A DNA stretch of 64,000 bases, from positions 425,183 through 489,182 of the forward strand of contig NZ_JBBCOR010000001.1 in the NCBI RefSeq assembly GCF_037151175.1, written 5' to 3'. This document shows positions 34,075 through 42,915 of the stretch, one piece after another. The DNA comes from Asaia sp003994335 (lineage in GTDB: Bacteria; Pseudomonadota; Alphaproteobacteria; Acetobacterales; Acetobacteraceae). Both the position numbers and the translations under genes were made by a program. The notes under the pieces were generated by a model, which searched no databases, was not told where the DNA came from, and worked only from the letters and a program-made list of their open reading frames with translations. Numbering within the stretch: the stretch's first letter is position 1; each line of letters begins with the position of its first letter.

Positions 34075-34899
34075 ATGAAACATTGGCGCATCGATCAGAT
34101 GGATTGGGATGCTTTCGATGCATCCCGCGTGGACCCGGACCTGATTCCGGTCATCAAGGCTGCGGCTGTGGTCGAGCGGAACGGGCTCGATTACGCGGTT
34201 TATCTCGGCAATGTCTTTGTGGGCGATCCCGATTTCCGTCAGGCTGCCGATAATTGGGCCGTCGAGGAAGTGCAGCATGGCGACGCGCTCGGTAAATGGG
34301 CGATGCTGGCGGATCCGAGCTGGGATTACATGACCGCCTTCGAGCGTTATCGCGCGACCTATCACATCGAGCAGGATGTCGACGCATCGATACGTGGCTC
34401 ACGCACGGGCGAGCTGATTGCCCGTTGTATGGTCGAGACCGGGACCTCGTCCTTCTATACGGCTCTGGCCGATGCCACGGACGAGCCTGTGCTCAAGGCC
34501 ATCTGCAAACAGATTGCGGCTGACGAGTACCGTCATTTCAAGCTTTTCTACGATCACATGCATCGTTACCTGAAGCGTGAGAAGCTGAGCGTGTGGCAGC
34601 GTACGAAGATTGCGCTCGGCCGCGTGACCGAGAGCGAGGACGACGAGCTCGCGACGGCGTATTACACGACGAACATGTCGAACAACACGCCTTATGATCA
34701 CAAGAAATGCATTGCTGCGTACATGGCGCGGGCCATGGGCTGTTATCAGCCCAAGCATATAAACCGGGTGACGAGCATGATCTTCAAAACGATCGGCTTC
34801 ACGCCGCATTCACGTGTTCAGAACCTCGTCGCACGTGCCATGTATGCGCTGATCCAGTTCAAGGCCAAGCGCTATCGGCGTTCCGTCATGGCCTCATAA
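34075..34899 (+). CDS. Ferritin-like diiron protein (acyl-ACP desaturase-type fold)
   Basis: A 274-residue soluble protein with the four-helix-bundle diiron pattern: Glu34 (VVERNG), Glu65-x-x-His68 (EEVQH), a Glu in VETGTSSFY and a second ExxH in DEYRHFKLF. Spacing resembles acyl-ACP desaturases and other ferritin-like oxidases. The substrate cannot be told from sequence. The start at 34075 follows AGG by 5 nt; the gene is divergent from bioB across about 120 bp. Confidence 0.8.
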   Translation: MKHWRIDQMDWDAFDASRVDPDLIPVIKAAAVVERNGLDYAVYLGNVFVGDPDFRQAADNWAVEEVQHGDALGKWAMLADPSWDYMTAFERYRATYHIEQDVDASIRGSRTGELIARCMVETGTSSFYTALADATDEPVLKAICKQIAADEYRHFKLFYDHMHRYLKREKLSVWQRTKIALGRVTESEDDELATAYYTTNMSNNTPYDHKKCIAAYMARAMGCYQPKHINRVTSMIFKTIGFTPHSRVQNLVARAMYALIQFKAKRYRRSVMAS

Positions 34900-34988
34900 C
34901 GAAAGCGTTTTTTGTCCTACGGCGAATTAAGCCCTTATACGGCACGTTTCCGGTCTAATATGGCGGGAAGTATTCACCGTGGAGAGCT

Positions 34989-35630
34989 TTGGCTGTGCTG
35001 ACACATCTTGCGCGTCTCACCCTTGGGGTGACCCTTGTTTCAGCGTTTGCGCTGGGTCTGGCCCCGAGGCCAGCCCTGGCGGATCCCTATTCCCTCCCTA
35101 TCGCCTCATCCGGGCCCGTGATCCTGCCGCCCGTCGCCGATGACGGGACGATCGCGGCACGGCAGCTCGCCGCGCAGGTCGGGCTGGCCCAGTTCACCGC
35201 GCCAGGCTGGCGTCCTGGCCTGCTGCGCCATGTCGTGATGTTCCGCTACAAATCCGGTACGACCGCCGCGATGCGCGCCGAGATCACCATGCGCTTCCTG
35301 CGTCTGGCCGAAGATTCCCGCCGTCCCGATGGATCGCACCCCGTTAGATCCATCGAGATGGGCGTGCAAAACAGTGGGGAGGGCGCTGATGCCGGATTGC
35401 AACAGGCTTTTATCGTGACCTTCGCCTCGGAAGGCGATCGCAACTTCTACGTGGGCAAGCCGGTCATCATGGACCCGGCCTGGTTCGATCCCGCGCATGA
35501 GGCCTTCAAGAGCTTCGCGGCACCGTCGATCGAGAAGGTGATTGTATTCGACCTCAATGTCCTGGCCACGGCAAGCCGTGCGCCCTCGGGGCATGGCGAA
35601 AAAGCCAGGCATTCACAGACTCGCCGTTGA
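34989..35630 (+). CDS. Exported Dabb-domain protein
   Basis: A 213-residue protein with a signal peptide (LTLGVTLVSAFALGLAPRPALA) and a stress-responsive alpha/beta-barrel (Dabb) domain at about residues 78-195. The Dabb pattern is clear: LLRHVVMFRYK at the start, SIEMGVQ in the middle and VIVFDLN at the end. Dabb domains form dimeric barrels in stress proteins and some cyclases; exported versions have unknown roles. TTG 34989 has GGAGAG a few nt upstream; GTG 34995 is possible. A short Arg/Lys-rich tail follows the domain. Confidence 0.75.
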   Translation: MAVLTHLARLTLGVTLVSAFALGLAPRPALADPYSLPIASSGPVILPPVADDGTIAARQLAAQVGLAQFTAPGWRPGLLRHVVMFRYKSGTTAAMRAEITMRFLRLAEDSRRPDGSHPVRSIEMGVQNSGEGADAGLQQAFIVTFASEGDRNFYVGKPVIMDPAWFDPAHEAFKSFAAPSIEKVIVFDLNVLATASRAPSGHGEKARHSQTRR

Positions 35631-35718
35631 GATTAATCTGTCATAACGTTGCATAACGTATCTTCTCGCGTCTCGACCGAGAGGGCGGAATGTTCACCAG
35701 AGTGGAAAAGGCTGATCT

Positions 35719-37839
35719 GTGACCGGAAAACTGCAAACGAAATCGTCGATCTGGCTCGGTGCTGTCAGTCTTCTGGCCCTGACGGGGCACGCGGCCCTGG
35801 CACAGGATACGGCCAAGAGCCCTGCAAAGACGACCTCTTCGGCGCCTCAGGCTGCGCCAACCCCCGTCAAACCCTATGATCCGACCTGGGGTTTCGACAT
35901 GGCCGGGATGGATAAGGCCATCAAGCCGGGCAATAACTTCTTCCTCTACGCCAATGGTACCTATCTCAAGAACATCGTGATCCCACCGGATCGCTCATCT
36001 TTCGGGCCGTTCATCATCCTGGCCGAGACTGCGCGTGAGCGCGTCCAGAAAATCCTGAGCGAGGCCGGGAAGAACCCGGTTGCCGAGCCCAAGACGACGG
36101 AAGAAAAGCTGGGCGCGTTCTATGCCAGCTTCCTTGACGAGGCCAAGGCGGAACAGTTGGGCGCGACCCCGCTCAAGGCGGATCTGGAGGCTATTCGCGC
36201 GGTCAAGGATGCGCCTTCCCTGGCGCGGCTCTTCGGGCAGGCGACGCGTGGTTTCCAGTACGCGCCGTTCGGGATCATGATCAATGCTGACGACAAGGAT
36301 CCGACGCAATACGCCCTGTCCTTGCACCAGGGGTCGCTGGGCCTGCCTGATCGGGACTACTATCTGAAGCCCGAATTCGCCGCCAAGCGTAAGGCCTATC
36401 AGGCTTATATCGCCAAGATGCTCACGCTGATCTCCTGGCCGCAGCCCGAACAGGAAGCCGCGCATATCCTGGCGCTGGAAACCGATCTGGCGAAGGCCGA
36501 GTGGTCGCGCACCGAACTGCGCAATCCGGTCAAGATCTATAATCCGATGACAGTTGCGGATCTCGCTAAGAAGGCGCCGGGTGTGAACTGGCACGACTTC
36601 CTCGAGGCGGCCGGGATTCCTGCGAGCGGGCTTGAGTCGCGCAGGCTCATTGTGGGCGAGCCAACGGCTCTTGCCGGCATGGCCAAGATTCTGTCCGGTG
36701 CCGAATACGCCACGCTTCAGGCTTGGCTCGCTTTCCATCTCTCGGATAACGCTGCCGGCTATCTGAGCCACAATTTCGTTCAGGCCTCGTTCGATTTCAA
36801 CGATCGCGAACTCGAGGGCTCGCCGCAGCTTCCGGTGCGCTGGAAGCTTGCTGTCAGCCACAGCGAAGCCGCGATGGGCTGGGCTATTGGCAAGATCTAT
36901 GTTGATCAGTATTTCCCCCCCGAAGCCAAGGCGCGCATCACGGAACTGACCCAGGATGTGAAGGCGGCTTTCGCCAACCGTCTGGCGCATAATAGCTGGA
37001 TGGCGCCTGCCACCCGCGAGGCAGCCGGGCGCAAACTGCAGAACTTCGAGATCCAGGTTGGCTACCCCAACAAGTGGCGCGACTATGCAGGGCTGACCAT
37101 CAAGCCGGGTGATATCTATGGCAACGGTGCGCGGTCGATCGCCTTCGAGTGGCAGTACAATCTGGGCCATCTGGACAAGAAGGTGGATCGCAACGAGTGG
37201 TTCATGACGCCGCAGACGGTCAACGCGTATAACGACCCCAACCAGGTCGAGATCGTTTTCCCGGCAGCGATCCTGCAGCCGCCTTTCTTCGACCCGAAGG
37301 GAGATGCAGCGGTCAATTACGGCGCTATCGGTGGGGTGATCGGTCACGAAATGACCCATTCCTTCGATGATGAGGGGCGTCAGTATGACGAGCACGGACG
37401 TCTGCATCAGTGGTGGACGCCGGACGACGTGAAGCGCTTCTCGGCTCTGGCAGACCGCTTCGGCAAGCAATACGACGCGTTCCAGGTCCTGCCGGGCGTT
37501 CACCTGAACGGCAAGCTGACCATGGGCGAGAATATTGCTGATCTGGGTGGGCTGACACTTGCGCTCGATGCTTATCATGCCTCTCTGCATGGCCAGCCTG
37601 CGCCGGTCGTCCATGGTCTCTCGGGTGATCAGCGCGTGTTCCTCGGTTGGGCTCAGGTCTGGCGTCAGAAGCTGCGCGAGGATTCGATCCGCAATCGCGC
37701 CGTGACCGACCCGCATTCCGCACCTGAGGCTCGGGTCAATATCCCCATGCATAATATCGATGCCTGGTACGATGCTTTTGGCGTGAAGCAGGGCGATGCG
37801 CTCTATCTCGCACCGAAGGATCGCGTTAAAATATGGTGA
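35719..37839 (+). CDS. M13-family (neprilysin/PepO-like) zinc endopeptidase
   Basis: A 706-residue protein with a signal peptide (cleavage near ALAQ). The zinc motif HEMTH (543-547), NAYNDPNQVEIVFPAAIL substrate-binding block and the third ligand Glu604 in GENIADLGGL are intact, followed by the family C-terminus (FFLGWAQVW-type FLGWAQVWRQK and DAFGVKQGDALYL). It should be a periplasmic or lipid-anchored peptidase acting on small peptides. The start is GTG. No partner gene is obvious next to it. Confidence 0.93.
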   Translation: MTGKLQTKSSIWLGAVSLLALTGHAALAQDTAKSPAKTTSSAPQAAPTPVKPYDPTWGFDMAGMDKAIKPGNNFFLYANGTYLKNIVIPPDRSSFGPFIILAETARERVQKILSEAGKNPVAEPKTTEEKLGAFYASFLDEAKAEQLGATPLKADLEAIRAVKDAPSLARLFGQATRGFQYAPFGIMINADDKDPTQYALSLHQGSLGLPDRDYYLKPEFAAKRKAYQAYIAKMLTLISWPQPEQEAAHILALETDLAKAEWSRTELRNPVKIYNPMTVADLAKKAPGVNWHDFLEAAGIPASGLESRRLIVGEPTALAGMAKILSGAEYATLQAWLAFHLSDNAAGYLSHNFVQASFDFNDRELEGSPQLPVRWKLAVSHSEAAMGWAIGKIYVDQYFPPEAKARITELTQDVKAAFANRLAHNSWMAPATREAAGRKLQNFEIQVGYPNKWRDYAGLTIKPGDIYGNGARSIAFEWQYNLGHLDKKVDRNEWFMTPQTVNAYNDPNQVEIVFPAAILQPPFFDPKGDAAVNYGAIGGVIGHEMTHSFDDEGRQYDEHGRLHQWWTPDDVKRFSALADRFGKQYDAFQVLPGVHLNGKLTMGENIADLGGLTLALDAYHASLHGQPAPVVHGLSGDQRVFLGWAQVWRQKLREDSIRNRAVTDPHSAPEARVNIPMHNIDAWYDAFGVKQGDALYLAPKDRVKIW

Positions 37840-37871
37840 AATACCCGTGAAACACGGTGTAGGTTCACGCT

Positions 37872-38024
37872 ATGGCCTGTCTGCCGGTCGGGGTGTCGCC
37901 CCGTCCGGCAGAGGACCGGAAAGGTGGTAACGACCTGATGCGAGTCACTGGAACGGCAAGGGAACAGTCTCCGACAGAAGAGACGACCGATCCGTTCATC
38001 TTTCCCGTGGCTGGGCCTTCATGA
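37872..38024 (+). CDS. Possible 50-residue leader ORF overlapping the HWE kinase gene
   Basis: An ATG at 37872 opens a 50-codon frame whose TGA overlaps the ATG of the HWE kinase gene (ATGA at 38021-38024), the coupling pattern used by real genes in this window. The peptide is rich in Pro, Thr and Glu and lacks the NepR pattern seen in some stress operons with HWE kinases. A stable hairpin lies within its first codons. A second ATG at 37938 would give 28 residues. Coding status is uncertain. Confidence 0.3.
   Translation: MACLPVGVSPRPAEDRKGGNDLMRVTGTAREQSPTEETTDPFIFPVAGPS
37881..37911 (+). repeat. Long GC-rich inverted repeat upstream of the HWE kinase
   Basis: Arms CTGCCGGTCGGGG and CCCCGTCCGGCAG pair over 13 positions with one T-T mismatch and a 5-nt loop. 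It lies 42 bp after the M13 peptidase gene and 110 bp before the kinase. No T-run follows, so it could be a factor-assisted terminator or a structured 5' leader. Confidence 0.7.
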
Positions 38025-39937
38025 GGCGCCAGCAGGATTTGCATGATCTCCTCACGGCGGCAGCGGCAATGGCTCGTGCTCCAGGGGCCTATCTGGCTTT
38101 GCCTGAGCGCGGAAGGCAGGCTCTGGCCGTCACTTTCGGGCCTCTGCCCGAAACGCTGGTCGTACCCGAATCCGCGCCGGACAGGAATTTCATCCAGGAG
38201 GTGATCCAGCCTCTCGCCGAACTGGCGCAGCCCCCCTGGAACTATACCTTCCAGATACGCCACCCGGTTCCCTTGCCGGAAGGCGAGGGAGTGGCGACGC
38301 TCTGTTTCCTGAGCAGAACGTTTCTCGATCCTGATGCCATTTCTTTTCGCGCAGGGCTGGAGGCGATTATCCGCCAGATTGGTTTGGCTCTCGCGCGCCA
38401 TGCCGAGAGGGGGGAAGACACCGTTTCGGCAGGCGGTTCTGGGCGCAGTCCAGTGCGGGGCGGGGCGGGGCGTCGTCGCCTTCCCGGTACGCCGATCCTT
38501 CCTTCGATCGAGGATTTGCCGGGTATCGGCACGTTCGAGATCAGGCTGGGCAGCAATCTCATCACTCTTTCGGCCGAGCTGTTGCGTCTGACAGGGGTGC
38601 CGACGGGAACGCAATGCCCGATGGATGTGTTTCAGCGCTGCATGCCTGTCCCCGATGCGGATCTCCTGCACTTTGCAGATGGCACGAGTGATGAAATCCT
38701 GCTGACCGAAACGGATTTTGCCGTAGAGAGCCTGTCCGATCAGACCAGAAGCTGGGTCAGACGCAGGGCGGAGGTCGAGGCCGATGAGCGCGGCAAGCCG
38801 TGGCGCCTCATCGGCACGCTCGAAGATATCACGCGGGACCGTGTGGCGACCAACCGGCTGGCGGCCATGGTGATGCTCGGCGATGCCTTGCGCAAGGTCG
38901 ATACCGCCCCCGAAGCCTATCATGCAGCTGCAAGCGCGCTGGGTGATGCGCTCGGCGCTGATCGCGCGGGATGGGCCGCCATCGAACCGGGTGACGAGAC
39001 GCGTTTCAGGATTGCTCAGGACTGGCATGGGTTCTCGATCCCCAGCGCCGAGGGGCTCTATTCACGCGACGCTTTTGCCACCGCACTTGACGTGCTGGAG
39101 CAGGGCCTCCTTCTCGCGGTTCGCGACGCGCGGGAGAATGTCTGGATTCCCTGTGTCATGCCGGGGCAGGACCCGACAGACCGGGTCAGGGCGCAGCTCC
39201 TCATGCCTGTTTTGAGCCAGGGACGCATGACACATTGCCTCTTTGCGCAGTGCTTCTCGCCACGAGACTGGACCGATCAGGAACTCGCCTTTTTGCGTGC
39301 AGTCACCGATCGCGTTCAGGCGGCGGTCGCCTCTCTCGATGCGCGTGCGCATCAGCAGACAATGCATCAGGAACTGGCGCATCGCCTCAAGAATACGCTC
39401 GCTCTGGTTCAGGCTCTCGCCAATCAGAGCCTGCGCGGGGTCGAGAACCGGGAGGCGGTCAAGGCTTTTGAAAAACGTCTCGTGGCGTTGGGTTCGGCCC
39501 ATGAATTGCTCATGCGTCAGGCCTGGCAAAGTGGCGACCTCGAGACCCTGGCCTGTGAGGTGCTCTCGCGTATCGCCCCGATCGATCGCTTCAACCTTGC
39601 GGGAGAGAGGGTATCGCTCGGGCCCAACACCGCGACAACTCTGGGATTGATGCTGCATGAACTCGGCACCAATGCGGCAAAGTACGGGGCGTTGAGCGCG
39701 GAGGGCGGCAAAGTCACCTTCGATTGGTCGATCACGAGCGAGCGGGAGCGGCCTCTTCTCTCGTTGCACTGGATGGAGGAAGGGGGGCCTCCTGTCGTGG
39801 CCCCCAGCGCAAAAGGATTTGGGTCGCGTCTGCTTCATGTCGGGTTCGGACATCAGGGCTCGGCCATTCTGCGCTATCCGCCTTCGGGGTGCGAGGCCAT
39901 GTTTACCGTGCCGCTCCATCAGGCCCAGGAAAATTGA
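38021..39937 (+). CDS. HWE-family sensor histidine kinase with GAF/PAS-like input domains
   Basis: A 638-residue protein without transmembrane helices. A GAF-like N-terminal region (about 10-130) is followed by a Gly/Arg-rich linker (about 140-157), a PAS-like domain (about 170-275, ending with the PAC-like LIGTLEDITRDR), a GAF domain (about 285-435) and an HWE kinase core with His454 in QELAHRLKNTLALVQALANQ. The HATPase part has LMLHELGTNAAKYGALS, typical of HWE/HisKA_2 kinases. Such kinases in Alphaproteobacteria often feed general-stress or light responses; PhyR, NepR and EcfG are not nearby. Confidence 0.88.
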   Translation: MRRQQDLHDLLTAAAAMARAPGAYLALPERGRQALAVTFGPLPETLVVPESAPDRNFIQEVIQPLAELAQPPWNYTFQIRHPVPLPEGEGVATLCFLSRTFLDPDAISFRAGLEAIIRQIGLALARHAERGEDTVSAGGSGRSPVRGGAGRRRLPGTPILPSIEDLPGIGTFEIRLGSNLITLSAELLRLTGVPTGTQCPMDVFQRCMPVPDADLLHFADGTSDEILLTETDFAVESLSDQTRSWVRRRAEVEADERGKPWRLIGTLEDITRDRVATNRLAAMVMLGDALRKVDTAPEAYHAAASALGDALGADRAGWAAIEPGDETRFRIAQDWHGFSIPSAEGLYSRDAFATALDVLEQGLLLAVRDARENVWIPCVMPGQDPTDRVRAQLLMPVLSQGRMTHCLFAQCFSPRDWTDQELAFLRAVTDRVQAAVASLDARAHQQTMHQELAHRLKNTLALVQALANQSLRGVENREAVKAFEKRLVALGSAHELLMRQAWQSGDLETLACEVLSRIAPIDRFNLAGERVSLGPNTATTLGLMLHELGTNAAKYGALSAEGGKVTFDWSITSERERPLLSLHWMEEGGPPVVAPSAKGFGSRLLHVGFGHQGSAILRYPPSGCEAMFTVPLHQAQEN

Positions 39938-40035
39938 ACAAACGCGTCAGGTCCTGAGTATCCTCTTGCCATTCCACGGCTGAAGTGATCGAACACAGGC
40001 ATTCCGCCTGAATTCTGTTTGCTGAAGGATGTTCG

Positions 40036-40755
40036 ATGACAACGATCTCACTGGGCCATTTGCGCGACGCCCTGAATGCCGGCTGCGCGAGCGCCGTTGC
40101 GCGGGTTCTCGACGCCCATGAGGTCGAGGTCGATTTCGTCGATGCTGATCAATCGGAACTGCCGGGTCTGCTGGAAGAAGGCGCGATAGACCTTCTGGTT
40201 TCGGCCTGGCTGCCACGCGATGCAGGGCTGCTGCAACACGGGATGCGGGTTCTGGGTACGCTCTATCGCCCCTATTACTGTTGGGCCGGTTATGGTGGGC
40301 TTGAGACAATCGAGGGGCTGACCGCAGGGCAGATTACCCGGGTGATCACCACGCGCTCGGACGAAGCGCAGATGCGCGGACTTCTCGCGCAGACGGAAGC
40401 GCTTTCCGAAACAGCGGTCACGCTTTGTGCCGATGAGTCGCTCTATGCGACCGTGCAGAACGCTCGTGAGGCAGGGGAAAATTTTCTCGTCTTTCTGGCC
40501 CAGCCCCACGCGCTGTTTCATGATGACCGCTTCCAGCCGGTACGCGATGCCCGTCTGGGAGAAGAGATGGAAGCAAACCTGCTGGTGCGAGAGGCCGTCG
40601 CAGCCTGTGCGGACCAGGACATGCTCGACGAATTGTCCGAGATGACCCTTGGCAACAAGGTCATGAGCGCGCTCGATCATGCGATTCAGATCGATGGCAT
40701 GGATCCGGAAGAAGCCGCCGAAGCCTGGCAACGCGGGCGTCTGGTCGCCCGCTGA
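40036..40755 (+). CDS. OpuAC-like (glycine betaine-type) substrate-binding domain without signal peptide
   Basis: A 239-residue protein resembling the OpuAC substrate-binding fold of quaternary-amine transporters. Hints are LVSAWLPRDAG, a tryptophan/tyrosine-rich stretch RPYYCWAGYGG and the C-terminal ALDHAIQIDGMDPEEAAEAW pattern. It lacks a signal peptide or lipobox, starts directly with the first beta-strand (MTTISLGHL), and no permease or ATPase gene is near. It may be a cytoplasmic ligand sensor. A GAAGGA ribosome binding site precedes the ATG. Family call is moderate. Confidence 0.5.
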   Translation: MTTISLGHLRDALNAGCASAVARVLDAHEVEVDFVDADQSELPGLLEEGAIDLLVSAWLPRDAGLLQHGMRVLGTLYRPYYCWAGYGGLETIEGLTAGQITRVITTRSDEAQMRGLLAQTEALSETAVTLCADESLYATVQNAREAGENFLVFLAQPHALFHDDRFQPVRDARLGEEMEANLLVREAVAACADQDMLDELSEMTLGNKVMSALDHAIQIDGMDPEEAAEAWQRGRLVAR

Positions 40756-40901
40756 GCGCTCCGCGATAATGACGGGGCACGAAGGCTCAGCCCATTGTGT
40801 TGGGGAAAAGGCGTGCTCCTGCTCCGGCGCACGCGCGTTACGTTGAAGTGTTAGACGGGGGACACATCCACCAGTGGGCAGGGTTCTGCTCTATTTCAGG
40901 G

Positions 40902-40924
40902 CATGTTTCTAGTTTAGAAACATG
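40902..40924. promoter_or_regulatory. Perfect inverted repeat (operator-like) upstream of methyltransferase gene
   Basis: Arms CATGTTTCTA and TAGAAACATG are exact complements separated by GTT. The site lies in the 238-bp AT-richer gap before the methyltransferase gene, 70 bp from its start, where an operator would be expected. No T-run follows, so it is less like a terminator. The binding protein is unknown. Confidence 0.6.
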
Positions 40925-40993
40925 TACTGTTCCACAACTCTGCTGGTAGAACGATTCTATTTACTGATATTTTAATGATCTGTTGTTTTGTCT

Positions 40994-41908
40994 ATGGTGG
41001 CGGCTTTCCGATTCAGTCGAAAGCGCCTCATGGCTTCTCATCCGGATGCCGCCGATCTTTTTGAAAAATTCCGACAATGCAGTGACGAGCAATGGTTGCA
41101 GATCCTCGTGGCCTCGCTGCGCCTCCCGGAGATCGAGCAGGTGCTCATGCCGGGTTTCCCCAGTGAGACCCTTCAAAGTGAGATCCATGGCCATTCGGGC
41201 GAGGTTTCGCTTCACGAAGCCTTCATGTTCTTTCGTGAGGTCAAGGCCTATTGTCGTTATGCGGGTCAGCCTCTCGCCGCTGATACGCGCATGCTCGATT
41301 TCGGTTGTGGCTGGGGGCGTATCCTTCGTCTCTTCATGAAGGACGTACGCCCGGAGAATCTGTTCGGGGTCGATGTCACATCGCGCTTCCTCATGGAGGC
41401 ACGACGCTGTAATCCGGCTCTGGCCTTTCTTTCCTGCGGTCTCGCGCCCCCGATGATCATGAAAGATCAATCCCTCGACCTTGTCGTGTCGTTCTCGGTG
41501 TTCTCGCATCTGGATGAGTTTCTTGCTGGTCTCTGGATCAATGAATTCCATCGCCTTCTGAAACCTGGCGGGCTTGCCATCATCACCACGCAAAGCCGAC
41601 GTTTTCTAGCCTTCTGCGCAGAGCAACGCCTCAGGCGGGCTTCTGGCATCCGGCTCGAGCATGGCTGGCACGAAGCCTGCGCCGATAGTTTCACCGACGA
41701 GCCCCTGGCCAATGCCCGGTATGACGCGGGGCGGTTCCTGCATGCGACACCATCCCGGCGGCCCAATCCTGGTGCCCATTACGGTGAGGCGATTATCCCG
41801 CGCGCCTATATCAGTCAGAAATGGGGACAGCTGTTCAGGATCATCGAATTCCTCGATGATCCCTCCCGCGTCCCGCAGGTCTTCATCGTCCTGCAGAAGA
41901 AGTCCTGA
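40994..41908 (+). CDS. Class I SAM-dependent methyltransferase
   Basis: A protein of about 304 residues. The SAM-binding motif I is MLDFGCGWGRILRLF, followed by an acidic end of strand 2 (LFGVDVTSRF), motif II-like LDLVVSFSVFSHLD and the post-motif LLKPGGLAIITT. An N-terminal helical extension of about 85 residues precedes the core. The substrate is unknown; the domain pattern is generic (methyltransferase type 11/12). ATG 40994 is chosen; ATG 41030 would shorten it by 12 residues. It is followed after 12 bp by an exported protein, so the two may be one operon. Confidence 0.8.
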   Translation: MVAAFRFSRKRLMASHPDAADLFEKFRQCSDEQWLQILVASLRLPEIEQVLMPGFPSETLQSEIHGHSGEVSLHEAFMFFREVKAYCRYAGQPLAADTRMLDFGCGWGRILRLFMKDVRPENLFGVDVTSRFLMEARRCNPALAFLSCGLAPPMIMKDQSLDLVVSFSVFSHLDEFLAGLWINEFHRLLKPGGLAIITTQSRRFLAFCAEQRLRRASGIRLEHGWHEACADSFTDEPLANARYDAGRFLHATPSRRPNPGAHYGEAIIPRAYISQKWGQLFRIIEFLDDPSRVPQVFIVLQKKS

Positions 41909-41920
41909 GGAGAGCCTAGC

Positions 41921-42841
41921 TTGGCCCTGTCGAGAAGAATTGCGTCCTCTCTTTTTGCCCTCTTCTCAGCCTCTGTGGCGATATGGCCCGACCGGGCGCT
42001 TGCCCAGATCGTGTCCCATCGGACGGAAACTCCGCAGGGCATTGTCTCAGCGCAGGGCGTGAGCATGCCTCGATCGCCGGGCTCCGGGTCGGACAGGGAG
42101 GAGACCATCGAGGTATCCGGTCAGGCGCTTGTGCCTATCGAGCACGGGTATAGGCGGCTCGAGCGAGTATTCAGACGTTTTGACTCATTTCCATCCTCGG
42201 ACCGTGCCGGGTTGACGTTGCATATGGACGCGCATCTCCAGCCCGGCGATCGTTCAGCACGTGGTTCGGTCCTGCAGCTTCAAAGCGACACCCATGTCCA
42301 GCTGCTCCTGAACGGTGTGGAAAACGAGGTCGTCGTCCCGCATGATGAAACGCTCTGGCAGAAGGATCCTCCGCTCTATGCACGGCTGCGTCCTGGAGAG
42401 GCGCTCAGTATCGGGTTCTTCTTCACAATCGACCCGCAGGGTCTTGGGGCGAGGGAGCATAGGACAGGGGACCATTCCCTCGAGGACCCCACCCGCAAGG
42501 ACCATCTCTCGAAGGAGGGGCAGAGCTTCACTCAGGCTCAGGCCCGTCACTGGCTCGGGCAACTTGATCGGTGCATCGAGGATGAAGGTGGATTTCTGCT
42601 CGCTCTGCTTCTGCCCGATACACACAAGCTGAGTGTCGATCTGGCGCCGAATAGCCGGTTCGAGGTGGTCGAGCACGGCGTTGCCCGCCTGCTGGTCGAT
42701 AACCAGGGGGCTGTGCCCTATCGCTTCGTCTTCAGGCCGCAGGATTATGCTCGTGATGCGGTATTTCAGTCCGATCGCCCATTTATGCGCCTCGTGCTCA
42801 CCCTACCTTTCGCGTTGCATGGCACGCTCAAGCGTGCGTAA
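41921..42841 (+). CDS. Exported protein of unknown function
   Basis: A 306-residue protein with a signal peptide ending near RALAQ. The mature part is largely beta-predicted (for example the LTLHMDAHLQPGD and HVQLLLNGVENEVVVPHDE segments) and has no Cys pairs, repeats or catalytic motif I recognise. The start is TTG with GAGGAGAG 6-8 nt upstream, and it follows the methyltransferase by only 12 bp. Function cannot be suggested from sequence. Confidence 0.6.
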   Translation: MALSRRIASSLFALFSASVAIWPDRALAQIVSHRTETPQGIVSAQGVSMPRSPGSGSDREETIEVSGQALVPIEHGYRRLERVFRRFDSFPSSDRAGLTLHMDAHLQPGDRSARGSVLQLQSDTHVQLLLNGVENEVVVPHDETLWQKDPPLYARLRPGEALSIGFFFTIDPQGLGAREHRTGDHSLEDPTRKDHLSKEGQSFTQAQARHWLGQLDRCIEDEGGFLLALLLPDTHKLSVDLAPNSRFEVVEHGVARLLVDNQGAVPYRFVFRPQDYARDAVFQSDRPFMRLVLTLPFALHGTLKRA

Positions 42842-42915
42842 CGATTTGACAGGGACGGCCCGCCTCCGCCATCACGCGATGCAGAATTGCTCAATCTTGG
42901 GATGAAAAAGAGCCG

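Noticed and set aside
32568..34253. 561-codon plus-strand frame over bioB
   Set aside because: It reads antisense through bioB and across both terminators; no family pattern.
35995..37752. 585-codon minus-strand frame antisense to the M13 peptidase
   Set aside because: The plus-strand peptidase has its zinc motif and signal peptide; the antisense frame shows no domain or ribosome binding site.
37872..38024. NepR anti-sigma factor next to the HWE kinase
   Set aside because: The small frame lacks the conserved NepR helices and the proline-leucine motif; only an uncharacterised leader ORF is supported.
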